A stretch of DNA of 64,000 nucleotides from Xylaria sp. FL1777 (taxonomy: Eukaryota; Ascomycota; Sordariomycetes; Xylariales; Xylariaceae), in contig MU400647.1 in the NCBI GenBank assembly GCA_022578965.1, positions 43,398 to 107,397 of the forward strand. The letters run 5' to 3'. Below are positions 46,482-59,198 of this stretch, piece by piece. Position 1 is the first letter of the stretch, and each line of letters opens with the position of its first letter. The notes beneath the pieces were generated by a model. It was not told where the DNA came from and searched no databases. It was given only the letters and a program-made list of their open reading frames with translations. Both the position numbers and the translations under genes were made by a program.

Positions 46482-46989
46482 ATGACCACAGTAGAATCAG
46501 TACAACCAACGAAACCGACCCTTTCCGAACGATCGGACTCTTCATCCTCCTCCTCTTTAGATCACCAGGAGATGCATGCTCCTATTCCTACCAGGCCGCG
46601 CTTGCTCGCGCGGAAGAGTAGCGGCACATTAATAGTATCCCGAGACTCAGGCGAAGTTGGTCCGGTAGAACACGAGTACGAAGCTGATGACGTGCGCGCC
46701 ATGAGCCCGCGGAGGACAAGCGAGGATCTCGAGAATTTGGGACGGGAGGCACGCGAGGAGCTTCATCGGTAAGCAAGCCACAGGAATGATGGCCCCCGGG
46801 TTTCGCTTACGGTTATCTAGGCATGCCACAGCTTTACAGGAGTCTCTCCTGATGATCTTCCATCGTATAGAGGCGGTCAAGGAAGAACACGACAAGCTCG
46901 ACAACAATAACAAGTTTCTACAGAAATATATAGGCGATCTTATGAGCACCAGCAAGATCACATCATCAAGCAGTCGTGGTAGGAAATGA
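46482..46989 (+). CDS. SCOCO family short coiled-coil protein (Slo1/SCOC-like)
   Basis: Small protein with the SCOCO coiled coil. The yeast member Slo1 binds the Arf-like GTPase Arl3, and human SCOC binds ARL1 at the Golgi. Two exons, 46482-46768 and 46821-46989, give 151 residues. The splice (GTAAGC to TCTAG) has phase 2 and joins EELHR to HATALQ. Residues about 97-140 form the signature coiled coil: ALQESLLMIFHRIEAVKEE, then HDKLDNNNKFLQKYIGDLMS. The N-terminal 95 residues are Ser/Pro-rich and disordered. It ends with a basic Ser-rich tail (SSSSRGRK). A Golgi or endosome trafficking role is inferred from the family. Confidence 0.87.
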
Positions 46990-49262
46990 ATACGACTGGA
47001 CTTACTTACCCGACAGTAGGGCATACGATCACTACTAGGCCCATATAGATGGTCAACCGTGTCAAATATAGCTACGAGACACATTTTGTGACGACGACGG
47101 AAACTGCCTGGACAGTTCCATTTCCATTCCAAAGGGTTCACCATTCCCAGGAATCTCATTGTAGAGGCAAACGGTACCCTACCATGACCTCACTTCCATG
47201 TCGACAGGCTGGTCGACTTTTCTCTTCGTTGTGATTATACCAATATCAAGGACACCGGTGTTGAAAAAGAGGGTTATACCACTGTTTAGGACTTGGTCAC
47301 AGCATTACATTGCCCCCGGCATGATTGAAACAGGGGTTTGCATAACCAAACGGCGTTTGGACTGTGATAAATAGCATTTGATTTTTGGGCTACATCAAAG
47401 AGGCATTCGGGCGACCTTATGGATGCTTGTATGTAGGTGTTGCTCAGCACAAGCACCGTGTCATTTCGCTGATGAGCGCGGCGCCACGAGCAAGAAGAAT
47501 TAACTCGTTCAATTCCATTATCTTTGCATCTTTCCTTTTTTTTCAAAAAAAAAAAGTGAGCAAATAAGTATCAACGACCGCATTTAGGGTCGAAGTTCTA
47601 ATGGGATGCTGGGCTTCGGTCAAGGCAAACAATCCCAACCCATTCTAGACCAGGGGGAGGGGGGTTACAAACCGCTGTATCCGGTTCTAGGTTAGCCATG
47701 TTACCTTGTTCACACACCATATATGCGGTCCTCGATAATGGCACGATACTATACAAACATGGATTACGGTCACCGATCTCAGCCTATGAGCAAGTCAAGG
47801 ATATTAGTATGTCCGTGATTGCGCAGTCACATAATCCACATATGCGTACCGGCCTCAAATCAAGGCAACCAACTATAGTACTAAACACCATAGAAGTTGT
47901 TGCGGCCTGGACCATGCCTGTTACCACCATGCCAAGATGGCCAAGATTTCTCTGGCCTATTCTTATGCCTTGGATACCTAGCTACTTACTCACTTACATC
48001 TACTGCACTGGTGAGTTTGTTATTGAATACATAGCTGAGAGGGGGGCGGGGATGAGAGGTGTTCTGGACGTAGGTATACTTACCTAGGTACGTTTCATGG
48101 TGGTGGGAGTGGCGTGGGAGTTGTACGATGGAAGGGTCATATGCTGCGTTGATCTATGCGTAATGTATGTCAAGAAGGCTGGGCTGTCTTGGGCTGTCCT
48201 GGTCGCGTGCCGGCGTGCTGAGGCTGAGACCTTATGCCGAATGGCGAATAGGAGAAAATGGCACGCTGTGGTGGTCATTGCAGATATTGGCGTCTGTGTG
48301 GGCTTCCTTTGCCGCTTCCCCCTGCGAATCGTCTAAATACTTACCTAGCATACCTACAATATGTTTTCCTTTGAGTGATGAGTAATACTTCTTTTTTGGT
48401 CGTTCTACACGAACAGCTAAGGATGTCTATCCCCTACTCAGAACCGTACTTTTGTCTTGTCTGGTGGGTTCGATTCCCTACCCTTTGTCTTCGAATGGTT
48501 CTCCTTGTTTGTTTGTGGATTTGGAGTAGGTATTTTGGCGCTAGGCACTGGGACTGGGACTGTGACATGGGAATCTGTCATTGGCGATTCTAGAAACCTG
48601 AATTCGAAGGGCGCGCGTTTATGTTTAGTGTCGAGAGCCGATCCGGCATCCGGTCAAGTCGTCATTGTGGTTCCATGTATGTATGATAGCTACCTAGTTG
48701 TGTCTACGCACTTGGAATATGTTGTCAAATCCCACAATTTCTGGTGGGGAGAGGCGTTCCGCTAGTTTGCTTGTCAAATGACTAGTAACATCCAAAAAGC
48801 TACCTGTGCAGTTCTCTGCCTACCTAGGCATGATGCTATTTTACCCGTAATCAACTAGGTAGTTACGCTGCATCTTGTAAGTAAGTCCTCGTATTACGAT
48901 CGTCACCATATGACATAGATTGTCCCCCCCTTTTTTTTCTCAGATGAAGTGAATTGCAAAGTCTGGATATTTACTATGTACACGAGGAATCTCTTTTCCA
49001 GACAGCGTTTCTGCCATTCATCATTATATCCAAAGAACGAGCGTGGAGAATGAGTGGTTTTATGATATGCAGGAAATAAGAGATAATGACAGTATCTGCG
49101 CAATAAATAAGGAGCGAGTGTATGTATAAACAAGAAGTGTAGCAACTATATACTGGGAAGCGAACGAATGTCCAAAAAAAGGAAGGGTTGAATGAAAGTG
49201 TGACGAGAAAGAAGAGCTTTTTTCCTTGACAAGATTAGACCAAGGTAGAAAACAATTCTCAT
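46990..49262. other. Convergent intergenic region
   Basis: 2.3 kb between two 3' ends. Frames at 47698-48087 and 48375-48765 show no domain. A sequence near 48465-48480 (GGTTCGATTCCC) looks like a tRNA T-loop, but no tRNA fold surrounds it. Confidence 0.5.
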
Positions 49263-51428
49263 CTAGATCATGAAGCGACGGTACCGAGGGATCGGGCTAG
49301 TCTCCGGGCAAGGCCCGGCGACCGGCTCGCGCTTCGTAAGGGCAGCGTTCGGGTCGCCGATGTCCTTGTCCTCCCAGAAAGCATCGAGGGCAGCCTCGAC
49401 GGCGTCGAGCTCGCTGTAGGGTTGCTGGAGAGCAAGGAGCTCGACCTTGGCCTGGATGGCCTCGGGGGTGAAGATGCCGCTGGCGGCCTGGAAGTCGGCG
49501 AGGGCGAAGGGCTCGGCGTCCCAGCGGTCGTCCTCGGGGTCGCTGAAGTCGGTGGTCTCGTTGTAGCCGAAGTTCTTGAGCATGGTGACGTTGAAGGCGG
49601 CCATCATGTCGTGGTCCTCGTGGATCAGGTTGTGGCAGTGGAACATGTACAGGCCGGTCCAGGGCTCGTAGTGCGCCTCCAGCCGCACCGTCTCGCCTTT
49701 GCTCACCCAGACCACGTCCTTGAGGCCGTGCTGCTCGTACGGCTCCACGTCGCGGTCCGCGCCCGAGCGGAAGATCACGCGGAAGTCCACCAGGTGCACG
49801 TGGATCGGGTGCGTCCAGCCGCCGGACTTATTCTCGAGCTCCCAGATCTCCACCGTGCCGCGGGGCACGTTGGCCAGCACGCGGTTGGCGACGTCCTCGA
49901 ACCCGACGCCGTTGATAAGCCACTGGCCGTGTTGCCGGTGGAACAGGAAGTGGTGGTCGATGCCCTCGGTCTCGGGCGGGAAGGGGACCGCGCGGAGCTG
50001 GGCCGGCACGGTCGAGGGGTCGTCGACAGGGCCTGCTGCGACGTTGAAGCGCATGACCTTGTCGGTGTTCTCGAAGTCATCGTCGACCCCGAAACCGCCC
50101 GCTTCGGGGAGGTTGCGGAGCTCGATCTGCTGGCCGGCGAATTGCGTGAAGTCGAAGACGATCTCGTACCGCTCAGCGACAGCGATCAGCTGTTCAGTTT
50201 GTCAGCGTTTTCGGGGATAGTCGTTTCAAGGAGAGGGTTTTGGTCAGTCCACTTACTAGTGTATTAACGGTCACGGGGATATCGAGGAGGCCGGAATCAG
50301 AGGCGATCACCTGGAAAGGTAGCTTGCCATCGGGACTCGTTGATCGTGCGAAGTATAGACCATAGTTTCGAGAGATGCCCGTGTCAAGAAACCGGAAACG
50401 GTACTTGCGTGGCTGGACATCCAGGAATGGCCAGGGCTGCCCGTTGACGTGGATTACGTCGCCCCAGGTACTCGTCTCCTCCTGAAGCTGCGACTGAAGC
50501 GTTCCGTTTTCGTTGTAGTATTTAGCGCTGAGAATGAGGGGGATGTCAAACTCGCCATAGCCTGAGGGAAGACCCAGCGCATCTTCGGCGGGATCCGTCA
50601 CGATATAAGCACCCGCCAGGCCGAAATATGCATTCTCAGCAGTCTGAATCCATCATTAGTCTTGTTCTAGATTATACGATTGGGAAGCATCGCTTACAAT
50701 TCCTAGAGCGTGATCGTGATACCACAGCAGACGAGCAGATTGGAAATTGGGGTAATAGTAGTCCTTATACTCGCCAGGATTGGTGGTATCGGCTGCCCAA
50801 CCGTCAAAGGGGGATCGGGATGGTGAGCCATGAAGATGGACCGAAGTCTCTCTTTGCGCGTTGTTTACAAAGCGCACAACACTCTCGGTTCCCCGTGGAA
50901 TGAGGAATGTTGGCCCTGGAGACATCCCATCGTAGCCAACAAGAGTAGCAGGTCCAAGATTCGGATATACCTCTGAACAAGAATAATCAATATTTGCTTT
51001 CCATTATACGTTTTACGTTCGTAAGAGGTAACAGTAAGTGAAGGGTAAGATAAAAGAACTTCTAGATTACTTACGCTTTTGGAACAGCTTCTCCTCGATT
51101 TCAAAATACAAAATATCCTTCCCAGTCACTGGGTTGGTAATAATTCTGAATCATTTAGTATCATTATATAAGGCGAAAAGGAGAGATGCCGAACTTACTG
51201 TTTGGGTTGTTTGACGGGCGGAATTGGGAGTGGAACTCTAAAGATCAAGGGGAATTCGGGGCTAACCTCTTTCCCCTTGGCTATAGAGAATGTCGGTTCA
51301 TCGTCATTCACGACCTGAGATATCGCGAGCGCCTCCTCAGGTGGGATAGCATACTCAAGAGTTCGCTGGCTTATAGCCCCTGTGCAGAGGCAGGATGCCA
51401 CTGCCAAAGAGGCAAGCTTCGAAAACAT
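49263..51428 (-). CDS. Secreted multicopper oxidase, bilirubin oxidase-like
   Basis: Extracellular blue multicopper oxidase related to fungal bilirubin oxidase. It would oxidise phenols or tetrapyrroles and reduce O2 to water. Five exons on the minus strand, 51428-51199, 51145-51075, 50972-50698, 50643-50257 and 50189-49263, give 629 residues with all phases matching. A signal peptide is present (residues 1 to about 20). The four copper-ligand motifs are complete: HLHG (146-149), WYHDH (184-188), HPIHVH (448-453) and HCHNLIHEDHDM (505-516). The Met after the last His is the expected type 1 axial ligand of bilirubin oxidases. The final exon is much more GC-rich than the others. The C-terminal 90 residues beyond the last copper motif are acidic and helical, then end KREPVAGPCPETSPIPRY, possibly a processed propeptide after the KR. 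Confidence 0.93.
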
Positions 51429-54425
51429 GGTTCAAAGAATGACCTGAAGTTGAAGAGCTGCTAATGAGTGAAGAGAACTATTGGAGAACTGATTAGGGGT
51501 GACGATCCAAAGAAAACTGCTTCATCATGGTCCGAAGTTCTCACTTAAGTACGCAAAGCTGCAACCCAGCGACCTGGGAATAACTCGCAATCATCGTGGA
51601 ACATGTCCGTTTGATTGCGTCGTCATTGTCAGAACTAGGCACAAGTCTTGCGGGATCGGAGAGTCATCGGGATAGCACCGTTCTATGATTAATTTCCTAT
51701 GAGCGTAACTGAAAGGACAGATCCTAGGCTCATCCTAGCAATGGTTTACGCCTCAACGCATGGCCCAATGACCCATTCCACGCGGCCTCGATCTGGATCG
51801 AAAGCTTGAGCTTCTGAACGACGTCTCCTTCGAAGTCTTAGCAGAGCCCACGACGCTGGAAGAGCCGCGGCAATACCTAAGCGAGCAGCCGACCACCCAT
51901 GACGTTAGATTGCTCGGGCGAGGCTGATGGGAGTGATCATGACCGTGAGGCACCCGCGCAGCGAAAAGCAAATCACCTAAATTGGACATTGATAACGCGG
52001 CGTCCAGGAAATTGATCTTTCTACGCCTCGGAGTGCACTTGCTGCCATGGCATGGTTTGTCATCGCTATCGAGAAGGAACAATAATTTGGCCGGTTCGAC
52101 GCCACGACGCGTTGGTGTTTGACTCTGACCGGGTGTACTTCTACTATGAGATAATGTAGTTACGAAGCAGCCATTCTAACGAACCTCGCGTGCCTGCGCC
52201 AAGACTCTCGCCGTATAGCTAGGATATACCGTAGGTTGTCCACCAGCACGATCCGGTCGGCAGGAAGGGTGGAGAGGAAACGTCCCGCAGGTAAGGTGCA
52301 ATATCCGGCTCTTGTGGCCGTTTCTGGTATTAGGTGTACTGGGAAGCCTCTCATTCAAGACTTCCTATCTAAGTAAGGCTGTTTACCAAGGTGTGTGGCT
52401 GCAGATGTGGTAGGAGATGCATGTAAACCGATGACTCTTGGAGGATGTGCAGTCTCCTCGGGATACCTACCTAGGGTGGTAAATAGTAGTTATCGTTGTC
52501 CTATAGAGGTACCGTATGCTTACACGATAATTGTAATGATACCGTAAGGGTGGCATTCTCTATTAGAAGCGATGTAGCTTGATGTTAGGATGATGTCTAT
52601 ATCCTTGCTGGTAATGTCGTGATTCTCGTAACTATTTGTTTCATGATTGGAGACAACGGGTATAATCGGTCTAAGAAGAACCTGATCTTGAAGCTCAGTG
52701 TAATACCGCGGCTGTCGCTATTCCTGGATTTTGAGAATACGGCTATACCCAGGTGTATCAGCGCCATTTTCGCGACTCATACTCTATCCGACTAATGAGA
52801 CGATCTCGCTTCTTTTGCAAAGTGTTCTTTTGGTATGCAGGAACCGGTAATCCTGGCATATTCGTGATACAATCAGCACATTCATTACCTGGTAATAACG
52901 GCGTATGGTAGGCAATTGCTGGAAGCGAAACTGCAACGTCAGGGGTTGATATGCAAGCTATTGTGGCCAAGCACACCCCGCAAGGAGGACAAGGAAGTTT
53001 TGCCCGTGGCCAAGAGCCAAGAGCGTCTGCTTGCAGTGCTTATTAATAACCTAAGATAAGATGGAGTGTATGGTAGCAATAGAGGCTACCTAGATCAACA
53101 TCGCGCTTCCTCACGTGTGAAGACAGACGGATAAGCCCGCGCACTGTAACTAGGATTTCCTTCCTCAGAGTACCGAGACACTACTGTAGAGTACGGGTAT
53201 GAAGATGCAAGGAAGCGGGACCTTCGTCGAGTGAGTAAACCAATCGATGAATTGTCGACCTCCATGTGTTCTCATTAGCAAACCTGTTGCTTCCCGATCT
53301 GGCGTCCAGGGCCGACGATGGTGGTATACCGAGTGTGAGTGGCGGTCTATACCTATACCTATAACTCCTCTAATAAAGGGCATCGACCTAGCACTGCTGT
53401 GGGAAACGCCGACTTGTTGCTCATAGAATTACACTGTGGCAAGCCGAATTCGCGATGACCGAGGAACTTTGCCACCTTCCACTCTATCTTGGAGAGAGCA
53501 TGCTTGATTATCATCTCATGTACGACAAGTTAGCACGGGCCCCTTGCCTTCAAGGGCTCGAACTTGACCTTTCAACTACTCATTGCCTAAACTACCCTAG
53601 TGTCTAGGGACGGGAGTCATAGCTGTATCCCTCTGGTGGCAGGCCGGAGCGATGATGAGGAGTCTGCGTTTGCGCTCTAACGGATGTTAAGGGCTCGTGA
53701 CCTTAAGGCTGGACAATCTCCTAGCTTGGCATCTAGGTACAATGCATAAGCGGAGCAAGCCTTGCTCTTCAACGCAGTTCATACGACCCTCCGCACTAGC
53801 ATCACGGCTGACGACGGGCATTCATCAGCGTTACCAATACGAACACCATTCCTAACCTCATCATGGGAGGAATATTGTCTCGGCGCCAAGATGTGGTCGT
53901 TCCTGAGAACTTGTCTGTAGCTGGTCATTCTCTCATGGGGAAGCAATTCTAGCCCGAGGCACCGATATGCTACTCTCTTCTCCGAGTTTATGTCCGCGTC
54001 AGCGGCAGCCCGCCAGACACTTGCTAGAGCGCTGGACACGTAAGTGGAGGACGCTTCATAGACATCTAGCTTCTCGTTATATCGTAGCTAGAACTGAGCT
54101 TCCTCCTTTCGGAAATATGTTCGTTTGGATACGACATCTTGGCGACTTCGAGAACCGTAGCCTTATGAACTCGTGAGGGGATAATACAAACCTAAACGCT
54201 CTGAATACCAAGCCGTGACGACGCTTTAGTCTGAATTTTCATCGACGTGCCGCGCGGACAATTAGGCTTGTAGACGATATCGGAGGCGGCGGTGATACTC
54301 TCGTTTGGGGATTCGTCACAAATATCTGTTTATAAAGTTTCGATGTGTTCTGGATAAGAGTTGTTACTCTGCAGCCTTCATCATTCGGAAGCACGTTAAT
54401 ATATTCCTTCGCTGACTTTGAAATC
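51429..54425. other. Divergent intergenic region, possibly with decayed coding
   Basis: 3 kb between divergent genes. Short frames at 51753-52082 (-) and 53779-54039 (-), and a 50-codon open stretch at about 53455-53607 (+), look slightly protein-like but match no family I know. I see no complete gene. Confidence 0.4.
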
Positions 54426-56251
54426 ATGTCTGGCCCTTATTCATTCACCTCCATACTTGTCGTGGGGCTTCGGCTCATGGACTTGTTCTCCAAAGCTTAT
54501 GGTCAAGATGCCCCTTTGTTCGTTCAGGGAGCTCTGCAAGATGCCACCGCCTTTGACGATACCTTCAACTCCGGGGGCACCATATTTGTTGGCGGTTTTA
54601 ACATAACTGTTCCGAAGAACATGCTGGTCGAGTTCCCCGCAGCTTATGTCCCGTGGAAAGACTTTGCCCAAGAGAAAGATTCTATGCTCGGATACGAGAC
54701 CAATGTAAGTCAGCCGCGGTTCTTTGACAATGCCTTCCGAAGACAGATAGGAAACTGATACTCGCCTCTCTTCCAGGTCGTTGGCAACTTCGTCAATGGC
54801 GTACCTATGGCAGCTCAGATCCAAATCTACGAATTTTTCGAGGGCCTGGCAAGCGGTTTCATTGAGTCTATCGACTTCGCGAACGGTAGCATGAAAATCC
54901 ACAACGGGCCTACCCTTCGTATCAACGATCCGAACGCAGTGTTCTCCGTTGGGTATACAGAAGCGCCGTTCTTCACCGCGGACGACGAGAGTCCGAGCAT
55001 CACTTCGTTCTCCGGATTCCCAATGTGCATCCCCCGCAATGCTACCGACCCTTTATGCCCGTCAACGAACCGTCCTTTCAATGGACCGGGAACTTTGTAA
55101 ACAACCCCCTTTCCCCCCTGTGGCTCCATGAGCTGGAAAGGAAAAGAAAGGAGATTTCTAACCGCTGACACAGCACCGCCCCTGACCCCCTTAGCATGGT
55201 TCCTTTCCTGCCTGGTGACTTCATTACCTGGTCGGGTATCAGGCGAGGTGACGATGTCGTTGCCTTTAGCATTATCGCCCAGAACGTGCAGATTACGACT
55301 CTACAGGACCTTGTCTTTGTACGCACCGAACTCGCGCTGCTCGGTATCTCCAACTTCAACGGCAACACGGAACTGCGCGAGTCCCGAGTAAGTAGAGGCG
55401 TTCGTTTTCTAATTATATACCGGCAATACACACGCTCGATCAAGATGTTTGTTTTTCTGGCGTGCTAACGAGAGCGAACACGCAGGTTGTCGGGTATGCC
55501 TCGAACCCGCGCACGACCGTGGCCCTGTACGCGATGGACATCGACCCATGTACGGGCGCAGTGACGGACCGCATCGTGGCGGCCCTCGGACTTCGTGGCG
55601 GCGGCAACGCGCAGAACAAGTTCGAGTACCGCGCGGACATCCTGTCGGGTTACGCGCGCGACTACCGCATCGTGGCCGAGATCGACGGCGTCCCCAAGAC
55701 GCTCAACACCAAGAACGGCTTCCTCGCCGGCACCTACGTCCAGCCCGTCAACGTCTGGGTCCAGGCCGAGCAGGACGTCCCGGGCGTGCCGCCGCCCGCC
55801 AACGACTTCTCGCAGATGCCGTGGCTGACGCGCGGCGTCGGCGTCGACGTCGATGGAAACCTCTGGGGCCCCCTCGACCCTTTCCCCCAGAGCGGCCTCA
55901 TCATCCAGCCCCCCGCATGCAACGCCAGCGCGCTGCAATTCGAGGGCGACGATGTCGATACTGATTGGGTTCCGTCTTGTAAGTGAAGACTCATAGTGGT
56001 TATTGGGAGCACTTCATCTCGTCCCCCCCTTTGTCATGATAGGAGATATGTACTGATGCACCATAGCTTCCTTGCTTAACGGCACGCTGCCTCTCAACTC
56101 GACTGCTCTTAACTTTACGGCCCCCGCCACTCCGAGCCCCGTGCCGGCCAAGAGGCGCAATGTCCATGATGTTCGCTGGCGCACTCGCGCTCGCCTCGAA
56201 GCTTCGACTCTGCCTGCCGGCGACCCTGCTCTGAACCAGGTTACCGCTTAG
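54426..56251 (+). CDS. Secreted protein of unknown function
   Basis: I do not recognise the family. Five exons, 54426-54704, 54777-55096, 55195-55387, 55486-55978 and 56067-56251, give 489 residues. Splice phases (0, 2, 0, 1) all match and the donors are GTAAGT or GTAAAC. An N-terminal hydrophobic segment (SILVVGLRLMDLFSKAYG) looks like a signal peptide cut before QDAPLF. The mature part is rich in beta-prone segments (TIFVGGFNITVPKNM, VPFLPGDFITWSG), with several N-glycosylation sequons and paired Cys (CIPRNATDPLC). The C-terminal 40 residues contain a dibasic AKRRNV site and a basic tail. No catalytic motif or GPI signal is evident. Exon 4 is notably GC-rich. The layout suggests an extracellular or cell-wall protein, by inference only. 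Confidence 0.75.
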
Positions 56252-56748
56252 ACGTCTCTGAAGGGCGCCTGGAAGGCGGAGCTGGTGCCTTTCATTTTGT
56301 ATTTAGTATTCTTCATTTCTTCGTGTATATATCACGCGCCGTTTTGCTACTTGTAATTATTATTACATAGTTTGTAAGATGGAACCGTTGGTCTTTTGTG
56401 TCGTTGTATATAGTATAAGCTTCGCTCAGGATCAGTCAACGTTCTGGAGGATTGGAGATAACGAAGTGGTTTGAATTGCGCTTATGCTCACGATATGAGA
56501 ATTCCTATTCTAGTCTAAGACAATATTGCTGGTTTCGTGAACATAGGCTCGGTAGTTATTCGTACATTTGCTCTTTAGTGTGAAACAAGTACAGTAAAGC
56601 TGTAATATACCATCTCAACTATGCTCCCCCCTTGAGTAGCACGAATTCTGCATTACCTTACTTGTTATACACGATTCCATGACCCCTAAGCTCAGCAAAT
56701 CGTGGACAGCCCCATAACGCCGGATGGGTACCCCTTATCAATTCCAAA
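56252..56748. other. Convergent intergenic region
   Basis: About 500 bp of AT-rich 3' flank between the secreted-protein gene and RTC4. Nothing else seen. Confidence 0.6.
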
Positions 56749-58515
56749 TCAAATCTCTAGCGACATGTCATCTTCTATTTCATTCATCGTCACGACATCT
56801 CGAACTTCCTCATGAAGGAGCTCGCCAATCTCAACACTCTCTTCCAAGACTTGTCGAGCTCTCTCTTCGGTAACGGATATGTCCTCCATAATCAGACGTA
56901 CAGCTAACTCGGGAACGAGCACCGTTTGAACGTACCCGGTGTAAGACCTCGCAGAGATGAGTTTGTCCTCTACTGCTCGTCTGCGAATCACATCAGACAG
57001 CGTACGCATGATAAATTGCGTCATGACCTGCAGCCCGCGTGGTCCGTAATAGCCTGGTGTGAAGTTGTCATGATTTGTTAGCAAAGTTCGATTCTTTCCA
57101 GACTCTACCCTTTCCCTCAGGACTTTGCGATAATGTGATGCTTGAGTTCCCTCAAGAATGTTCTGTAGGAAGTCTTGGTGTGAATTAAAGCGGCTGTCCA
57201 AAGTCTCCCAGTCAATTTTGGGATAGCCCTTTTCAGTCCCCGCCTTCGCTGCTGATTGCTGTCTGTGCAATCTACAAAAAATAGTTTGCTGCTTGACACT
57301 CATTTTTCCGTGAGTCGAATACTTTTCAAGAAGCTCATGATCAACCTCCTGGTGGCATATTGGACATCTAGGTGTAGCTGTGGTCTTGGTTTCCTCGATC
57401 TCTAACCGATCCCAAGAAGTGTCTTGTGATTCTATGGGGGTTGTTGTATAATCTAGCGAGCCGTTATCATCAAATGAATCATTATCTTCTAATCCTGGTA
57501 TCTTGAAGACGGGTCTTGGGGGTGTCTCTTCTGGCATAAAGTTGGGAGAGTGTTTCCCCTTTTTTGAACCTTTGCGTTGTACGGGCCGTACAGAACGCGA
57601 CGATTTAGTCGTAGGATTAGCTGCTTCTCCGTTCCTGTCTTCTGCAATCCGACCCACAGGACTGCGGCGCTTTCTGGGTGTCGAAAGAGGAGATGATTGG
57701 TACAGATGAGGATTCTTGAAGCTAGGCTGTGAGTTCTCTGGCTCGTCGAAGTCTGAAATATGCCTTTTAGTCCTGAATGTTTTTCTGGGAGATTGCGATT
57801 TCATCGGGCTAATACTCTTGACTCGATGAAACGAATCTATGGTAGAAATAGGATTTTCTTCTTAATATATTAGCATTTGACTACGCTCATCGAGCCTTCA
57901 ACACTAACTATTGTCCTGTGAGGTCGATGATGAAGGGGCACCTCTTGAAGCAGAAGACACTGCTTGTGATGAACTTGGTGTTTTGTTCTTCGATTGCACA
58001 CCGTATTTCGTTACTCGAGATGGCTTTTTCTTCTTGTCGCGCGGAGCTTCGAGTTCTCTTTCCAGCTGGTTGGCCGCTTTTGACTCGTGTACTCCAGCAG
58101 ATCGTTTGGATCCTGCAAGGCCGGAGGGCTCATCCGACTTAGAATCACGCGACTTTCCCCCATAGGCTTGACATGCTCTAGACTTTGGTGTCTTGTCGTC
58201 GAAAGTAGTACCACGGATATCCGCTGCCTTGCGCCTGTTATAGTCTTCATCTGAGTCAGGGCTATCATTCTCAGTAGGTTGTTGTGAAGGGATGTTCTCT
58301 GCCTCATCATCGCTGCTCTCGGGCGGCGCCGTTATGGGGTCATATAGGGGATCCAAGTCTTCCTTCATAGTGGCAGATGTCGACCCAACTTTCTGTCGCT
58401 TATTAGACTGTATCTTCTCGCCATTGACCTGTGTGAGAGGGGGCCCCTTGGACCAGTTCCTACTCAGGCCTACTGACAGCTTCGGCTGGAATATCAACGA
58501 CCGACGCCCAGTCAT
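56749..58515 (-). CDS. RTC4: RTC4-like protein (restriction of telomere capping 4)
   Basis: Protein with the fungal Rtc4-like domain. Yeast Rtc4 is a nuclear protein found by genetic interaction with the telomere-capping gene CDC13; its biochemical role is unknown. It appears as two separate open frames but I join them: exon 1 58515-57909, a 48-bp intron (donor GTTAGT, branch GCTAAT, acceptor TTAAG), and exon 2 57860-56749, giving 572 residues. The join is phase 1 and reads SQDNKENPIS. The N-terminal 350 residues are disordered and Ser/Lys/Asp-rich, with ESSDDEAEN typical of RTC4. Then come a CPICHQEV zinc-binding pair and the conserved domain (about 375-560), including FCRLHR, YYGPRGLQVM and IRRRAVEDKLIS. 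It ends at DDMSLEI. It is convergent with the secreted-protein gene and divergent from dynamitin. Confidence 0.87.
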
Positions 58516-59198
58516 GGATGCTTGTGCACCCCCCAGATCCTAGTATTAGTAGCACGAGGAGTGGACTATCCGATACACCCAGCATGAGTAGCCTTCCTAT
58601 CATTGGTTGGGAGGAGAGCATCCAAGTGAAATGAGCCAATGGTGCTAATAGATCTGTATCTCTGTATCAATACACCCGAAGGCTCACACCTGTTTGAGTC
58701 CGGCTGCACGATGAGGAAGACCAAAATTCACAATCATAGGAGCTGATGGCTCATGTTAGAGGTCAGGTGTTCCTGGGAAAGATGAGGGTAAAGGGCAATG
58801 GACAGCATAAGGGAAGGTGCCTGGATGTGTGCTTATGGTATCCGAGCGTCGCGGGCGACGCGTGAAATCGAGGTCTGGTTACCTAAGTTGTACGTATCTA
58901 CAGTTAATGCACAGTACAGGAACAGTACCCTGGCTCATCTTGTCGCCCGTAGATGTAGAGGAATACAGTATGCACAGTTTGTATACTGTATGATACCTAC
59001 GCAATGTACCCAGCAGCACCGATAAGCATCTCTGGTTCCTCCTACTACAACTACCTACTCATGTACCTATCAGTCTATTGACAACGCACGTTTGCATTTA
59101 CCACATCTTCGGCCCTCCACCAGCTACCTCTTTGCCTGCTTCTAGGTAGGTACACTGGTAAACGTCAGACATTCAACAGAAGACTTCAAGATCCTGCC
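58516..59198. other. Divergent promoter region RTC4 / dynamitin
   Basis: 683 bp shared 5' region of two genes. No specific element identified. Confidence 0.55.

Noticed and set aside
48460..48485. tRNA-like T-loop sequence GGTTCGATTCCC
   Set aside because: The flanks do not pair into a T-stem and no acceptor or anticodon arms are found upstream.
49422..50267. 281-codon plus-strand frame
   Set aside because: It is the antisense shadow of the GC-rich last exon of the bilirubin oxidase, whose copper motifs prove the minus strand is coding.
56749..58515. Two independent genes (one per long frame) instead of one RTC4 gene
   Set aside because: A canonical 48-bp intron with matching phase joins them, and the combined length and motifs fit RTC4.
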